Below are positions 1 through 41,689 of a stretch of DNA of 64,000 bases, one piece after another. Under the pieces are notes generated by a model. That model saw only the letters and a program-made list of their open reading frames with translations. It did not search any database and was not told where the DNA came from. This stretch comes from Tubulanus polymorphus. Taxonomy: Eukaryota; Nemertea; Palaeonemertea; Tubulaniformes; Tubulanidae. The DNA is taken from contig NC_134025.1 of assembly GCF_964204645.1 (NCBI RefSeq), positions 124,001-188,000 on the forward strand, given 5' to 3'. The position numbers and the translations under genes are program-made. How positions within the stretch are numbered: position 1 is the first letter of the stretch; the number at the start of each line of letters is the position of its first letter.

Positions 1-1271
1 ACTATCAATTGTCGGGGGTGGAGAGCTCAGAGAAGAACCACAGAAAGAAACTCTGTCACTGTCAGGGTTCAAACTATCAATTGTCGGGGGTGGAGAGCTC
101 AGAGGAGAACCACAGAAAGAAACTCTGTCACTGTCAGGGTTCAAACTATCAATTGTCGGGGGTGGAGAGCTCAGAGAAGAACTACAGAAAGAAACTCTGT
201 CAGTGTCAGGATTCAAACTATCAATTGTCGGGGGTGGAGAGCTCAGAGAAGAACTACAGAAAGAAACTCTGTCACTGTCAGGATTCAAACTATCAATTGT
301 CGGGGTGCAGAGCTCAGAGGAGAACCACAGAAAGAAACTCTGTCAGTGTCAGGATTCAAACTATCAATTGTCGGGGGTGGAGAGCTCAGAGAAGAACTAC
401 AGAAAGAAACTCTGTCAGTGTCAGGATTCAAACTATCAATTGTTGGGGGTGGAGAGCTCAGAGGAGAACCACAGAAAGAAACTCTGTCAGTGTCAGGATT
501 CAAACTATCAATTGTCGGGGGTGGAGAGCTCAGAGAAGAACTACAGAAAGAAACTCTGTCACTGTCAGGATTCAAACTATCAATTGTTGGGGGTGGAGAG
601 CTCAGAGGAGAACCACAGAAAGAAACTCTGTCAGTGTCAGGATTCAAACTATCAATTGTCGGGGGTGGAGAGCTCAGAGAAGAACCACAGAAAGAAACTC
701 TGTCACTGTCAGGATTCAAACTATCAATTGTCGGGGGTGGAGAGCTCAGAGAAGAACTACAGAAAGAAACTCTGTCAGTGTCAGGATTCAAACTATCAAT
801 TGTCGGGGGTGGAGAGCTCAGAGAAGAACTACAGAAAGAAACTCTGTCACTGTCAGGATTCAAACTATCAATTGTCGGGGTGCAGAGCTCAGAGGAGAAC
901 CACAGAAAGAAACTCTGTCAGTGTCAGGATTCAAACTATCAATTGTCGGGGGTGGAGAGCTCAGAGAAGAACTACAGAAAGAAACTCTGTCACTGTCAGG
1001 ATTCAAACTATCAATTGTTGGGGGTGGAGAGCTCAGAGGAGAACCACAGAAAGAAACTCTGTCAGTGTCAGGATTCAAACTATCAATTGTCGGGGGTGGA
1101 GAGCTCAGAGAAGAACTACAGAAAGAAACTCTGTCACTGTCAGGATTCAAACTATCAATTGTCGGGGGTGGAGAGCTCAGAGGAGAACCACAGAAAGAAA
1201 CTCTGTCACTGTCAGGATTCAAACTATCAATTGTCGGGGCTGGAGAGCTCAGAGAAGAAGCACGGAAAGTA
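1..1271 (+). repeat. 72-bp minisatellite array, about 17.6 copies
   Basis: Tandem units of 72 bp (a few of 71) run from the first base of the window to about 1271, so the array probably extends to the left. Each unit contains the landmark ACTATCAATTGTCGGGGGTG and a purine-rich AGAGAAGAACYACAGAAAG part. Because 72 is divisible by 3, long open frames appear in several frames on both strands. Their products are the same 24-residue repeat read in different frames, so I do not call a gene. The same unit recurs in reverse orientation at 22458-24246. Confidence 0.95.
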
Positions 1272-1700
1272 AAACTCTTGTCAGTGTCAGTGTTAGCGGG
1301 GATTGAGAAGTATAAACTACTGTATTACATGATGTCTATAGTCAACACTTATCACATTCCACTGTTACAAACATCACCACTTTACAAACTCTGATAAACT
1401 AAACCACTTTACAACTCATAAAAATCAGCTAACGATGTTTATCAGTGTCTTGCTGCTTATAGGTGAAAGATGTATATGACCAGTTTAACTTTGACTCCGG
1501 GCTAGTTCTATCAAAGTAGTCCGGAGTATGTTAGGGATATCTTTCTCAAACAAGAGTTGCATCAAAAACCTTTCTTTTAGTAAAACCAACCCTCGGATTG
1601 AGGAGGAAGTAAGACGTGTTGACTCATTAGCACACGTCATCAGTGTGACGTCACTAAGTGAAAGGACACACAGGTATATCGTGTATCGGTATGCGTGAGA

Positions 1701-1801
1701 TGCTGCCGGTGCTGCTGCTGCTGCTGCTGCTGCTGCTACTGCCGCCGCCGCTGCTGCTGCTGCTACTGCTACTGCTGCTGCTGCTGCTGGTGCTGGTGCT
1801 G
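1701..1801 (+). repeat. (CTG)n trinucleotide tract with CCG and TAC interruptions
   Basis: About 100 bp of CTG/CTA/CCG triplets in simple succession. It is one of several CTG tracts in the window, with others near 24.6, 24.7, 28.5 and 32.7 kb. Confidence 0.9.
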
Positions 1802-2532
1802 TGTGAGTTGAACAGGTGTGGTGCCGATTCTCTCTAAAATACTTGATCTCTTCTCAAAAACAAATCGTTGAAGCTGAAAAACCAAACAGCAGAGTAAAAT
1901 CGCTGACTCATGCTTACAATACAATCAAATAACGCGCGAATCCTGGTTAATGGGGGAGGGGAAGGGGAGGAGGGAGGGAGGGGGACAGTGAATTGTATCT
2001 GTCAAGACTGCGGTCTAAGAATGGCGCTCAAAATAAAACTGTTTTGCAAGTGAAGTCTATTTTGACTGCACTATACTGGGCTTTGATTTAACAATCGTTC
2101 GGGCGGATATTGGCTACTCAGTGACGTCACTACCGGTATTCGAGGTTCAGTAAAGATGGGGCTAATCTGTCCAGCGCCACCTACCGAAGATGCCGAGGTA
2201 ACCGCCGCCAATACCCGGGATATCCTCATCCACCACACAAACATATAGGTAAAGATTTGGGTTTTTATCACCAAACTGAAATATTCATTTATTTTCAAAT
2301 CATTTCAGTAACAAGATTTATAACTCAAACAGTATTATCAATATATAAGGTCACGTGTTCCATCATCATCAAGACAATAAGTATTCACTAATATATTACT
2401 GTGTAATAGTTATAACTGTTTGTTCATATCGATTCTGTTCGACTCTTCAAGCCTTAGGTTAATTTCTTAATCTAGTAACAAACAGTATCCATCATTACAA
2501 CAACGAGAAACCATAGCAACAACTGATGTAAA

Positions 2533-2655
2533 ATGGCCGCTGTGGTCGAGTTGCTCCAGCAACTAGTTCCGTTCCGCGGTTCCCTAGAACCGGAAGTAAA
2601 GGGAGCGTGGATTGTAAATGATGATCTAGATAAAACAAATGATGAACTTGAATGA
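2533..2655 (+). CDS. Small candidate ORF (40 aa) or first exon, function unknown
   Basis: An ATG in the context AAAATGGCCGC opens a 40-residue frame that begins MAAVVELLQQLVP and ends with the acidic tail NDDLDKTNDELE. A stop codon lies just upstream in frame. AATAAA follows at 2657-2662, and a T/G-rich stretch comes soon after, as at a cleavage site. The ATG sits in a YY1-like motif, and an ETS-like CCGGAAGT lies at about 2590. The alternatives are a promoter with a first exon that splices at one of the GTAAA sites near 2598 or 2614, or chance. I recognise no family. Confidence 0.25.
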   Translation: MAAVVELLQQLVPFRGSLEPEVKGAWIVNDDLDKTNDELE

Positions 2656-3159
2656 AAATAAAACTGAATGTTGTTTTTCACGATCCACCTTTAGGCTGAA
2701 CACGTAGTTATATGTAATTAATCATGTAAAAATAGAGGTGAACTCTGGCAGTTGAGGTCGGTAGATACACGTGACGCTAACGGCGCAAACAATTATTGAT
2801 CTTACGTCAATTTTCTAACGTGGTTTCAATGTTTTAACGTTAAACGGCGATGTGTAAAATATCTGTACAATAATTACCCGGATGTCGCAGAGGGGCAGGG
2901 GAAGGTCAAGGTCACGCACGGAGAGCTTACAATCAATGCGAGGTGGATTTTATGTAAATTACTGACTTATATCAAACATCAGATCCCCTGTCTCTCTCTC
3001 TCCTCTCTCCTCAATTTACAATTCCAAACTGCTCGAAGAGTAAAACGTCAGTGATTTGAAGAGCAATCAGTGAAACTGTTTAGAATATTCTACAGAACTG
3101 GAATCAGTGATCAATTCAGTTACTGTCACTAGCCACATACAGACTGTTGTACTCTAGTG

Positions 3160-3240
3160 GGCTCCAGTACCTAGGGCCCCAGTTTGGGCTCCAGTACCTA
3201 GGGCCCCAGTTTGGGCTCCAGTACCTAGGGCCCCAGTTTC
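3160..3240 (+). repeat. 27-bp tandem repeat, 3 copies
   Basis: Three near-identical copies of a 27-bp unit containing CTCCAGTACCTAGGGCCCC. They directly abut the 57/58-bp array that follows. Confidence 0.9.
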
Positions 3241-3249
3241 CTACAGGGA

Positions 3250-4868
3250 CACTATAGACCCAGGTAACCCAGGCTGTTGTACTAGGCATTGACCGAGTGT
3301 CCTCTGGGCAATAGACCCAGGTAACCCAGGATGTTGTATTAGGGATTGACCGAGTGTCCTCCGGGCAATAGACCCAGGTAACCCAGGCTGTTGTATTAGG
3401 GATTGACCCCAGTGTCCTCTGGGCAATAGACCCAGGTAACCCAGGCTGTTGTATTAGGGATTGACCGAGTGTCCTCCGGGCAATAGACCCAGGTAACCCA
3501 GGCTGTTGTATTAGGGATTGACCCCAGTGTCCTCTGGGCAATAGACCCAGGTAACCCAGGCTGTTGTATTAGGGATTGACCCCAGTGTCCTCTGGGCAAT
3601 AGACCCAGGTAACCCAGGCTGTTGTATTAGGGATTGACCGAGTGTCCTCTGGGCAATAGACCCAGGTAACCCAGGATGTTGTATTAGGGATTGACCCAGT
3701 GTCCTCTGGGCAATAGACCCAGGTAACCCAGGCTGTTGTATTAGGGATTGACCCCAGTGTCCTCTGGGCAATAGACCCAGGTAACCCAGGCTATTGTATT
3801 AGGGATTGACCGAGTGTCCTCTGAGCAATAGACCCAGGTAACCCAGGCTGTTGTATTAGGGATTGACCCCAGTGTCCTCTGGGCAATAGACCCAGGTAAC
3901 CCAGGCTATTGTATTAGGGATTGACCGAGTGTCCTCTGAGCAATAGACCCAGGTAACCCAGGCTGTTGTACTAGGCATTGACCGAGTGTCCTCTGGGCAA
4001 TAGACCCAGGTAACCCAGGATGTTGTATTAGGGATTGACCGAGTGTCCTCCGGGCAATAGACCCAGGTAACCCAGGCTGTTGTATTAGGGATTGACCCCA
4101 GTGTCCTCTGGGCAATAGACCCAGGTAACCCAGGCTGTTGTATTAGGGATTGACCGAGTGTCCTCCGGGCAATAGACCCAGGTAACCCAGGCTGTTGTAT
4201 TAGGGATTGACCCCAGTGTCCTCTGGGCAATAGACCCAGGTAACCCAGGCTGTTGTATTAGGGATTGACCCCAGTGTCCTCTGGGCAATAGACCCAGGTA
4301 ACCCAGGCTGTTGTATTAGGGATTGACCGAGTGTCCTCTGGGCAATAGACCCAGGTAACCCAGGATGTTGTATTAGGGATTGACCCAGTGTCCTCTGGGC
4401 AATAGACCCAGGTAACCCAGGCTGTTGTATTAGGGATTGACCCCAGTGTCCTCTGGGCAATAGACCCAGGTAACCCAGGCTGTTGTATTAGGGATTGACC
4501 GAGTGTCCTCCGGGCAATAGACCCAGGTAACCCAGGCTGTTGTATTAGGGATTGACCCCAGTGTCCTCTGGGCAATAGACCCAGGTAACCCAGGCTGTTG
4601 TATTAGGGATTGACCCCAGTGTCCTCTGGGCAATAGACCCAGGTAACCCAGGCTGTTGTATTAGGGATTGACCGAGTGTCCTCTGGGCAATAGACCCAGG
4701 TAACCCAGGCTGTTGTATTAGGGATTGACCCCAGTGTCCTCTGAGCAATAGACCCAGGTAACCCAGGCTGTTGTATTAGGGATTGACCGAGTGTCCTCTG
4801 GGCAATAGACCCAGGTAACCCAGGCTGTTGTATTAGGGATTGACCCCAGTGTCCTCTGAGCAATAGAC
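3250..4868 (+). repeat. 57/58-bp minisatellite array, about 28 copies
   Basis: Tandem units with the landmark AGACCCAGGTAACCCAGGCT and a variable end, GACCGAGTG or GACCCCAGTG, which gives 57 or 58 bp. Variant units recur in the same order: the rare ACTAGGCATT unit is at 3281 and again at 3970, and the GGATGTTG units follow the same 689-bp offset. An internal block of about 12 units has therefore been duplicated. The many minus-strand open frames here are repeat artefacts. Confidence 0.95.
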
Positions 4869-4869
4869 C

Positions 4870-5890
4870 TCGATGGTGGGTGGCAATGTCTAATATGTCT
4901 AATATACACGTTTAAACCTGGAATGTTTCTCCAGTTCGAAAAGAAAATCTATACATAACAAATTGTGTTGTTCGGGAGACATTTCAATAGAATCTGTCAA
5001 CAACAAGACGACGAGTGTAGTAGCGTAGTGTATAGCGGGTTTCATTGCACGTCAGTCAGTCACGTCTGTTATACTTGACATGTGTATGTTTTCAACTAGA
5101 TTCTCCACTTGAGTGGATCCATTTCAACTGAAGTCTTTTATAACGCGCCATTTCACTGTCATGTTCTATTATAACAGATTCTAATGCTGTCAAACTTGCA
5201 ATTACAGAAAGCAATTAAATGTAGTTTTGTGTTTTGATGCCGGTTTCGAGTCTAACAATTAGACTTCTCAGTGGTGCATGTGTTTATACCTCGAAACCAG
5301 GTCGAACTTCCTATAGACAATTCTTATATGATTAAAATGACACCGACCCCGCTTGCCACTGTCGGAATTACGCATTTCTAAAAAATAGAAGTTTACAAAA
5401 ACTATCGCAACAACAACATATTCAAAATTTAAAATGTTAAAAGCGAATATCATAAATTAAGATCAGAAGACGACGTCAATTCGGACTCTCACACCTGGCG
5501 ATGATCTCTATAGAGACATTCAGAAATTTCGTGTCTTTTGATTTCAATTTTTGATAAATGAATTTCTATGTATATAGATTGGCGATTCTAATAATAATTT
5601 CAATCCAATATTTGCCACTATATAATCAGTTAAAGGCCGAGCTCCAGTATAAAAGGGCCATCGATGTCCGTGGATTCATTCTCATACTAGCAACCGTTGG
5701 GTCCAGATTTTCTAAAAAGGCCCAATTAACCCTCATTAGGCCTAAGTGCTGGTCAGTTACTAATGCTGGTATGATTGTTAAATAATTGACCCGTTAATGT
5801 TATAATGATTATTACCGGCACTAATAGACCTAACTATTAAAGGTCACAGTGACATACACACCGCGTATACACGGCTGGGATAGCTACCTA
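4870..5890. other. No recognisable feature
   Basis: AT-rich single-copy-looking sequence. Short open frames exist on both strands, but none shows family resemblance or credible splice structure. Confidence 0.5.
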
Positions 5891-5892
5891 GG

Positions 5893-6295
5893 ACAGGATG
5901 AGGGAGGCTGTCGGGATAGTGACTGATAGCTACCCGGTGGAGAGACTGTCGGGATACTGATAGTGACTGATAGCTACCCGGTGGAGAGACTGTCGGGATA
6001 CTGATAGTGACTGATAGCTACCCGGTGGAGAGACTGTCGGGATAGTGACTGATAGCTACCCGGTGGAGAGACTGCCGGGATAGTGACTGATAGCTACCCG
6101 GTGGAGAGACTGCCGGGATAGTGACTGATAGCTACCCGGTGGAGAGACTGCCGGGATAGTGACTGATAGCTACCCGGTGGAGAGACTGTCGGGATAGTGA
6201 CTGATAGCTACCCGGTGGAGAGACTGTCGGGATACTGATAGTGACTGATAGCTACCCGGTGGAGAGACTGTCGGGATACTGATAGCTACCTGGGA
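5893..6295 (+). repeat. 38/44-bp minisatellite array, about 10 copies
   Basis: The unit contains CTGATAGCTACCCGGTGGAG. Copies are 38 bp, or 44 bp where an extra ACTGAT is present, so two length classes alternate irregularly. Confidence 0.93.
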
Positions 6296-7443
6296 GGTAG
6301 TATTTTATTTCATATTTCTCAACATAGATTTACTATTGGTACTAAAAAAAAACCTTTCGTTTGATAGAAATGAATAACGAACTGTTTTCTGTGTTACACT
6401 GATAAAGTATTAGGCCATTTCCGTTACTTGATTACCACGAATAGAAAATGTTATCAATGAGACTTTTGAAAAACTAAGAAATATAATTCTTAACAGCGGC
6501 TGCGGTAAGTGAGGTAGGATGCTTTTCATGCATGCATATTATACAGGGCTCAATGAGTTTGAGTCGTTTGCAATTTTATTGAACAAACATTTGATCCGAT
6601 CTGATTTTCTAGACGAATGGAGCAATTTGCGCATCGAAAAACTACGGAATGAATATAGCGAATAAAATGGCTTACAGATTGCAAGGCGGGTATTTCATTC
6701 CTTACAACCTACTAGCCGCTTATTCACAATGGAATTCTCGTGAACAATGAATTTTGCTGTAGGCTCAGACGTCGTCGTCGTCGCTCTTTTTTCGTTGCTT
6801 CTCTTTTTGTGCCGACATTCCTACGATTTGACGGTGTACAAACGACAATAGATGCAAACTTCCGTATCACCGACCCAGGATTACAGGGCACGACGGCTTA
6901 CCCCCTCGAGCTGTTTACCCCTTCGAGGGTCACACCTGCGACATGTCGAAAAGTCTCCAACTAAATTCTACCGAAAAACAATTTCTCACGGAGCGACTGC
7001 AGAGAGAATGTAAGAATCGGTGAAAGTTAAATTCGAACCATCTCGCGTTACATCCAGGCACTGCTTACGTCATATATAGCGCCCCCTACTGAGCACAAAT
7101 GAGGATACTTCTTGAAAGATATAGAGCGACCAGCGACCCCCTTCCTAATAAATAACAGGTTACATGTTTAATCGATATGAATTGTGTCGTGATGGGGGAT
7201 AGTTAGATTAATGAGGTCACGTGTATCACGTGTGAACCAATACATCTGACATCATCAATATGTGTACCACCACCACCAGGGGGCGGTGGTGGGTTCTCGC
7301 TACCAGCAGGTCCGGGATCAGGGCCTATGATGAATGGATGTTTGTAATAAAAGATTTTGTATTTATCTATTTTGTTGAAATGCAAATATTATTGATGAAA
7401 TGTTTTCGGAGTTCACCCCAGATCCCCCTAACACAATCCCGGG
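6296..7443. other. No recognisable gene
   Basis: Low-copy sequence. The only item noted is a CTCF-like motif on the minus strand at 7077-7092, listed separately. Confidence 0.45.
7077..7092 (-). promoter_or_regulatory. CTCF-like motif
   Basis: Minus strand reads TCAGTAGGGGGCGCTA, matching the AGGGGGCGC core of the bilaterian CTCF motif. It is a motif match only; occupancy is unknown. Confidence 0.35.
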
Positions 7444-7543
7444 ACCAGAGACTCCGAGAATCGCGGCACCGTGGACCAGAGACTCCGAGAATCGCGGCAC
7501 CGTGGACGAGAGACTCCGAGAATCGCGGCACCGTGGACGAGAA
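7444..7543 (+). repeat. 31-bp tandem repeat, about 3 copies
   Basis: Units contain GAGACTCCGAGAATCGCGGC and are CpG-rich compared with the flanks. Short open frames over it on both strands are repeat artefacts. Confidence 0.85.
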
Positions 7544-7544
7544 T

Positions 7545-8350
7545 ATCAAGTGTAATATGTGAAGATAAACACTTGAGTAATAGTAATCACAATATAGAGT
7601 CAGTGCGTGATGGACAGCGCTCTCTCTCTCTCTCTCAGTCCCCTGGTGAGGACAAGCCAAAATCACATTAAACTCTTCACCGTCAAAAACTATTCGGTAA
7701 TTAACTTTCATCATTACCGGCATGTGATGTATGAGAGTTAGTGAGTTCCCTGGAGGCGTGTGACGGACCGGTACCTCACCCGCATACACCCACAGGCTTC
7801 ACTAGATTGAACAGAAACATCCCTTCAGGCGACTATCTAGACACTGATATGATGAGCGAACCCTTCGGGCTGCACTAGGAGTTAAGTTCGGACAAGATTC
7901 TTTAAGGTTTCTCAATAAATATTGACCAAAGCCTGAAGGAGCCTGGAGCACTCCGAGTGGAGTATTCCATAATCCTCTCCTCGCCGTAGAGTCCACTCGG
8001 GTCTCGTGAGACTGGTCAAAGGCAATTGTCTTATGTGTAATAGATATCAACGACAGATGTTGAATTTTGAAATTAGCATAAATCGATCTCATCTCCATTA
8101 TTTAACATACATTCCCGCTATTGCTTCGAATAAATCTTTGAAATTGATCAATAAACAAATTTGTAACAATATTTACAGTTTATTCAATTTACTTTGTATA
8201 GACTTATATTTGTATCAATCCTTGTAACGATCGATAGTTTTGTTTGTTGTTACAAAATCTTCTAAATTTCTATAGATATTTAACATGTTTTAGGTCTTTT
8301 ATTCATTTATTAATCTTAACGAATTGATAAAAAAAAGAAGAAACACTCAG
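7545..8350. other. No recognisable gene
   Basis: A 98-residue minus-strand open frame (7802-8098) has no family resemblance I can name and no supporting context. Confidence 0.4.
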
Positions 8351-8354
8351 TGAA

Positions 8355-8472
8355 CGTAGGACAGGGAACCAGTCTCATGGTTGGGTCTGTAGGTAGACAG
8401 GGAACCGGTCTCATGGTTGGGTCTGTAAGTAGGCAGGGAACCGGTATCGTGGGCAGGGGGCCAGTCTCATGG
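8355..8472 (+). repeat. About 35-bp tandem repeat, 3 copies
   Basis: Units contain AGGGAACCGGTCTCATGG, with degenerate third and fourth copies. Confidence 0.8.
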
Positions 8473-9202
8473 TTTATCAGTTGATTACTGACCAATAAAT
8501 GACCGTCTCTCGGGATAAGAGTCAATTAAAGACAATCAGAGAATAACGGAGGTGAAATCAGTCAATGACACCGAGCTGAGATATAAATCCATCTGTTATA
8601 GAGATTGACCGTGTCCTTCCTCAGAAACCGAGTAAACCACCATAGTTTTATAAAGAATGTTTTCAACTCTTTGTCTCCTCTCAACCTCCTCATTCCGGGG
8701 GTTCCTCCGTTAAAATGCCTTCCAGATATACTTAGTGCGCGCCGGCGACGACAACGAGCGCTGGATTTATAATATTCGCTTGACTAACTAATAATATCAA
8801 TTGAACCTATACCGACCCAATAGAAACTCAAACATACATTATAATTACCCTTTTTCAAGTGCAAACGTTTCATTTCTTTTCTTTAAGTTTTTTAAGTTAG
8901 CCGCCGCTAGAATGGATCCGCGCTGTCTTATGAAATAAGCCTCTTTTTAAAGGGATTATGTTTCATCTCGAGGGCAAATTTCTCTTCTGCGTGGCGATTA
9001 TTTCTGGAGCCGTTGTGTTTGAATAGCGGGGTTCAAATAGACAGGATTGGTTTTTATATATACACAATATATATCACAAACTCGCTGCCGAAGAGCCGCC
9101 AGTTTGTCAATGTTATTTAGTACAAAAAAGCACCAAGAAATTCTACTTCGACAGTCAAAATAGAAATAGTCCACACCCAAAATAAACCTTATAACCAAGA
9201 TC
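8473..9202. other. No recognisable feature
   Basis: AT-rich sequence without visible gene, tandem repeat or splice structure. Confidence 0.4.
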
Positions 9203-9490
9203 AACCCTAGCCGCCAGAAACCCTAACCCTAGGAACTATTAACCCTAACACTAGGAGCCACTAACCCTAACCCTAGAAACCATTAACCCTAACCCTAGGA
9301 GCCACTAACCCTAACCCTAGCTCGGTTTCGAACTCAGAACCTCCAGCACACCAGCCGAGCACACTAACCACTGGACCATAGGCCGGTAGTGATTGAGTTC
9401 GTTTGGAAGTCAGTCTGGTCAGTGTGGTGACTGGTGACCAGTCAGGTGTGGACCAGTCAGGTGACGTAACTAGTCAGGTGACTCGCTATC
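9203..9490 (-). mobile_element. tRNA-like element with telomere-like tail (copy 1)
   Basis: Read on the minus strand, the order is: a GGTGACC/CACCTGACTGGTC-rich segment (about 9410-9490); a tRNA-like part (9320-9390) with box A-like TGGTCCAGTGG and box B-like GAGTTCGAAACC; then 9203-9320, five or six blocks of CTAGGGTTAGGGTT joined by short variable spacers. Copy 2 at 25505-25795 has the same three parts in the same order. This suggests a tRNA-derived SINE whose 3' part is a TTAGGG-type repeat. No target-site duplication was identified. Confidence 0.6.
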
Positions 9491-9940
9491 ATTGTATTGA
9501 TTTGATACATTAAAACTAATACAAATAATTAAGAATGTTGACATCAATGACAGCTTCACGGCTTCACGGCTTCACGGCTTGAGGTCTTCAAACAGTTTTA
9601 CTAATTAAACCTTAATAATGTAAAAAGCGTGCAGTAGCAGTATACAACACACAGCACCGCATAATAACCATCACGTGACGATTATCGATTTCCGATAAAT
9701 CAATCAGTAATCAAAGCGAATGAAACAAAAAACAAATCAATTGGCTTGAAATGATTGGTTGGTCATGTTATTTTTATGCAACAGTTAACAGTGAATTGTC
9801 GAGTGTGATCGTGTGACCACACCTATCAAATACCATCATCACTGTATATAATTCTTAACTAATCCTGGCACTCAGATTAATTACGCCCAGTCTCCACTAA
9901 ACTTCTCAGTTCTAGGAATTCTAACAACCAGTCTTATGAG
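9491..9940. other. No recognisable feature
   Basis: AT-rich spacer. A triple CTTCACGG repeat is at about 9555-9580. Confidence 0.4.
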
Positions 9941-9949
9941 TAGGATATA

Positions 9950-10170
9950 TCCAGTTCAGGTTCTGGACTCAGTTCCACAGTTCTGTATCCAGTTCCACAG
10001 TTCAGGACTCAGTTCCACAGTTCCTCCAGTTCCACAGTTCCACAGTTCTGGATCCAGTTCCACAGTTCTGGATCCAGTTCCTCCAGTTCTGGATCCAGTT
10101 CCACAGTTCTGGATCCAGTTCCACAGTTCTGGATCCAGTTTCACAGTTCTGGATCCAGTTCCACGATTAT
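9950..10170 (+). repeat. About 20-bp minisatellite
   Basis: Repeated AGTTCTGGATCCAGTTCCAC units, mixed with shorter AGTTCCAC units at the left end. A short related piece, again with GGATCCAGTTCCA, lies at about 41750-41830 just past the TMEM135 3' end. Confidence 0.9.
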
Positions 10171-10174
10171 CAGT

Positions 10175-11720
10175 TAGAATTTGATTCAAAACAATGGTAT
10201 AATGTAGAACCAGTGATAGTCGAGAACTGGTGCTACTGTACTCAGTGAGTAGATCAGCCATAGACTCATAAGTTCTAACTCTCCCTCAGTTTTAGTTTGA
10301 TGTAAGGTGAATTATGAATAAAAGCCTTTTTCGTTTGATTGTACACGTGAAGTATCGGTCCATTAGACAAAAAGATACCATATAAACCCCACATCTCTCT
10401 CAACTTCTAAAGATCGGGTAGAAAGACAGCGAAGCATCTCGCTCTCTTTATAATCTTACAGAACTTTTGATGTTGTCACTGTTAGAACGGGCATTTGATG
10501 CAGCGAGGAATTTTTGAGCTTCTGGGCAAAAAGCGTCGCGCGGAGTCGAGGAGGCTTTATTTTGCTGGTTGTGAGTAGAAAGTCTCGGATGCAGTAACAG
10601 ACAAAAGATTCAAGTCTTCACGATACAGGACAACTTACCACGACACTAATCAATGGCTGCTAATTAGGGGATACTTCAAAGTCTAAGGCACCGGGCCCTG
10701 AAGGTACATTATACTCTGTCTGAATCCTAACCACTGCAATAGCGACGACGACGGCGTCGATTCGTTTTTATCAGATACGTGTACGGCGCGGTGACTCGTT
10801 TGAAGATGAGGAGATTTAAGATGAATTGATGCTGGTTGCTACAGCGATTGTTCACTCTCCACACGCAGTGGACAATTTTCCATTGAGTTTAATGGTATAA
10901 AACGCGTTATACAAGCATTAGGTCCAGTTTCACCATGGACACACTAAAACTCTTTTTAGGGTCCATGGTCTCACGAATTACCAAATTTTAATTGCTTTTG
11001 GTAACTTTCTGTTTTCCGTGCGGACAACAATTCAAATTTAACCCAAAGCTTCAATCAACTTTCGTGATAGTGCACCCAGTCCGTGAACTCGATAGGTTTT
11101 TCAGTACCTGGGTATTGGCTTAACAGGAGCAGCCGCAGCAGCAGATTGGACCAATGTCAAATTACAGACAACACTAATTAATTCAAGCATGAAATGTAAG
11201 ATTAAGATAATATTTACTTAAACTGGCGATCTAACCTCTAAATAAAACTATAAGCACCAGATGGTACGTCTGCCACAGACAAACTCAAGTTGGCTAAGCA
11301 ACGCCTACAACCAGAGATCCTAGCTCGATAAGAAAAGATTTTCTTTCACGATTTATTTCTCAAGGAATCCATATATTTAATATAAATAGCGCTAATATAA
11401 TAGAATACATTGAATTTAGTAGCTATTTGTCACCACTCTATGAGTATATTATTGAATAGTATTAAATTCGTCGGGTGAAGAAATAATTAGGAGGCTCATA
11501 ATTCATAATTCCACATTTGAATAGTTTCGAATTGCAAATAACCTAAAGCTAAAGAAATATCAGGGCGGTCTAGCCTGCAGTCATTATAGTCCTTGAATGA
11601 AATATTATACTAAATCATGGAGGTTGCATCGCTGCCCAAGGCTAAATGTACCAAGTCACATTACACTCGAACGTTGCTGCCCTCAAGTGTATATCTATTG
11701 ACTTAAACGAAAAATTGGCA
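10175..11720. other. No recognisable gene upstream of the tRNA
   Basis: About 1.5 kb of low-copy sequence with no open frame of note and no tandem array. Confidence 0.45.
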
Positions 11721-11724
11721 GAGT

Positions 11725-11797
11725 GCCCGGTTAGCTCAGTCGGTAGAGCATCAGGCTTTTAACCTGAGGGTCCTGGGTTCGAGTCCCATACCGGGCG
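11725..11797 (+). tRNA. tRNA-Lys (anticodon TTT)
   Basis: A 73-nt cloverleaf can be drawn: acceptor GCCCGGT/ACCGGGC; A box TTAGCTCAGTCGG; five-pair anticodon stem TCAGG/CCTGA around the loop CTTTTAA (anticodon TTT); T loop TTCGAGT; discriminator G at 11797. The genomic CCA is absent, as expected in eukaryotes. T runs at 11806-11809 and 11813-11818 suit Pol III termination. One oddity: the outermost T-stem pair is a C/T mismatch. It ends 170 bp before the TMEM135 start codon on the same strand. Confidence 0.93.
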
Positions 11798-11967
11798 GAA
11801 TTCACTTTTCCATTTTTTCCTGAAACTATCTCACGATATTTTAACTAAATATTATTTAGATGCGAATAACTTTCCGACCCTCAAAATTCTATGCAAAAAC
11901 AGGTAGATTTTAAACATGAAGTGAATCTAGGTTTAAAAGGTCAAGGTCGATTTAACCGAGAGCCAAG

Positions 11968-41601
<29,634 letters not shown>

Positions 41602-41675
41602 TATACACTTTCTAATCAAACATTGTGATATATTAACCATATCATCCATACAATCAAAATATTTTCTGATAAAAT

Positions 41676-41681
41676 ATTAAA
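41676..41681 (+). terminator. Putative TMEM135 polyadenylation signal (ATTAAA)
   Basis: ATTAAA lies 75 bp after the TGA, followed by a T-rich stretch. No AATAAA is present between them. Confidence 0.5.
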
Positions 41682-41689
41682 GTCTTTCT

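Larger units (their letters stand above)
1272..3115. other. Non-repetitive stretch with no certain gene
   Basis: Apart from the CTG tract and the small ORF listed separately, I see only short low-complexity pieces: a G-rich run near 1950-1985 and a CT run near 2990-3012. No convincing exon structure is visible. Confidence 0.5.

Noticed and set aside
9-1394. Long open frames over the 72-bp arrays (also 22353-24278)
   Set aside because: The unit length is a multiple of three, so all frames without a stop in the unit stay open. The peptides are the same repeat in shifted frames on both strands, with no start or splice context.
7850-7940. C/D box snoRNA (TGATGAG ... CTGA)
   Set aside because: No terminal stem and weak spacing; the boxes are short enough to be chance.
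9203-9320. True telomere or chromosome end
   Set aside because: The CCCTAA blocks are short, interrupted by spacers, and internal, with a second similar copy at 25.5 kb inside a gene.
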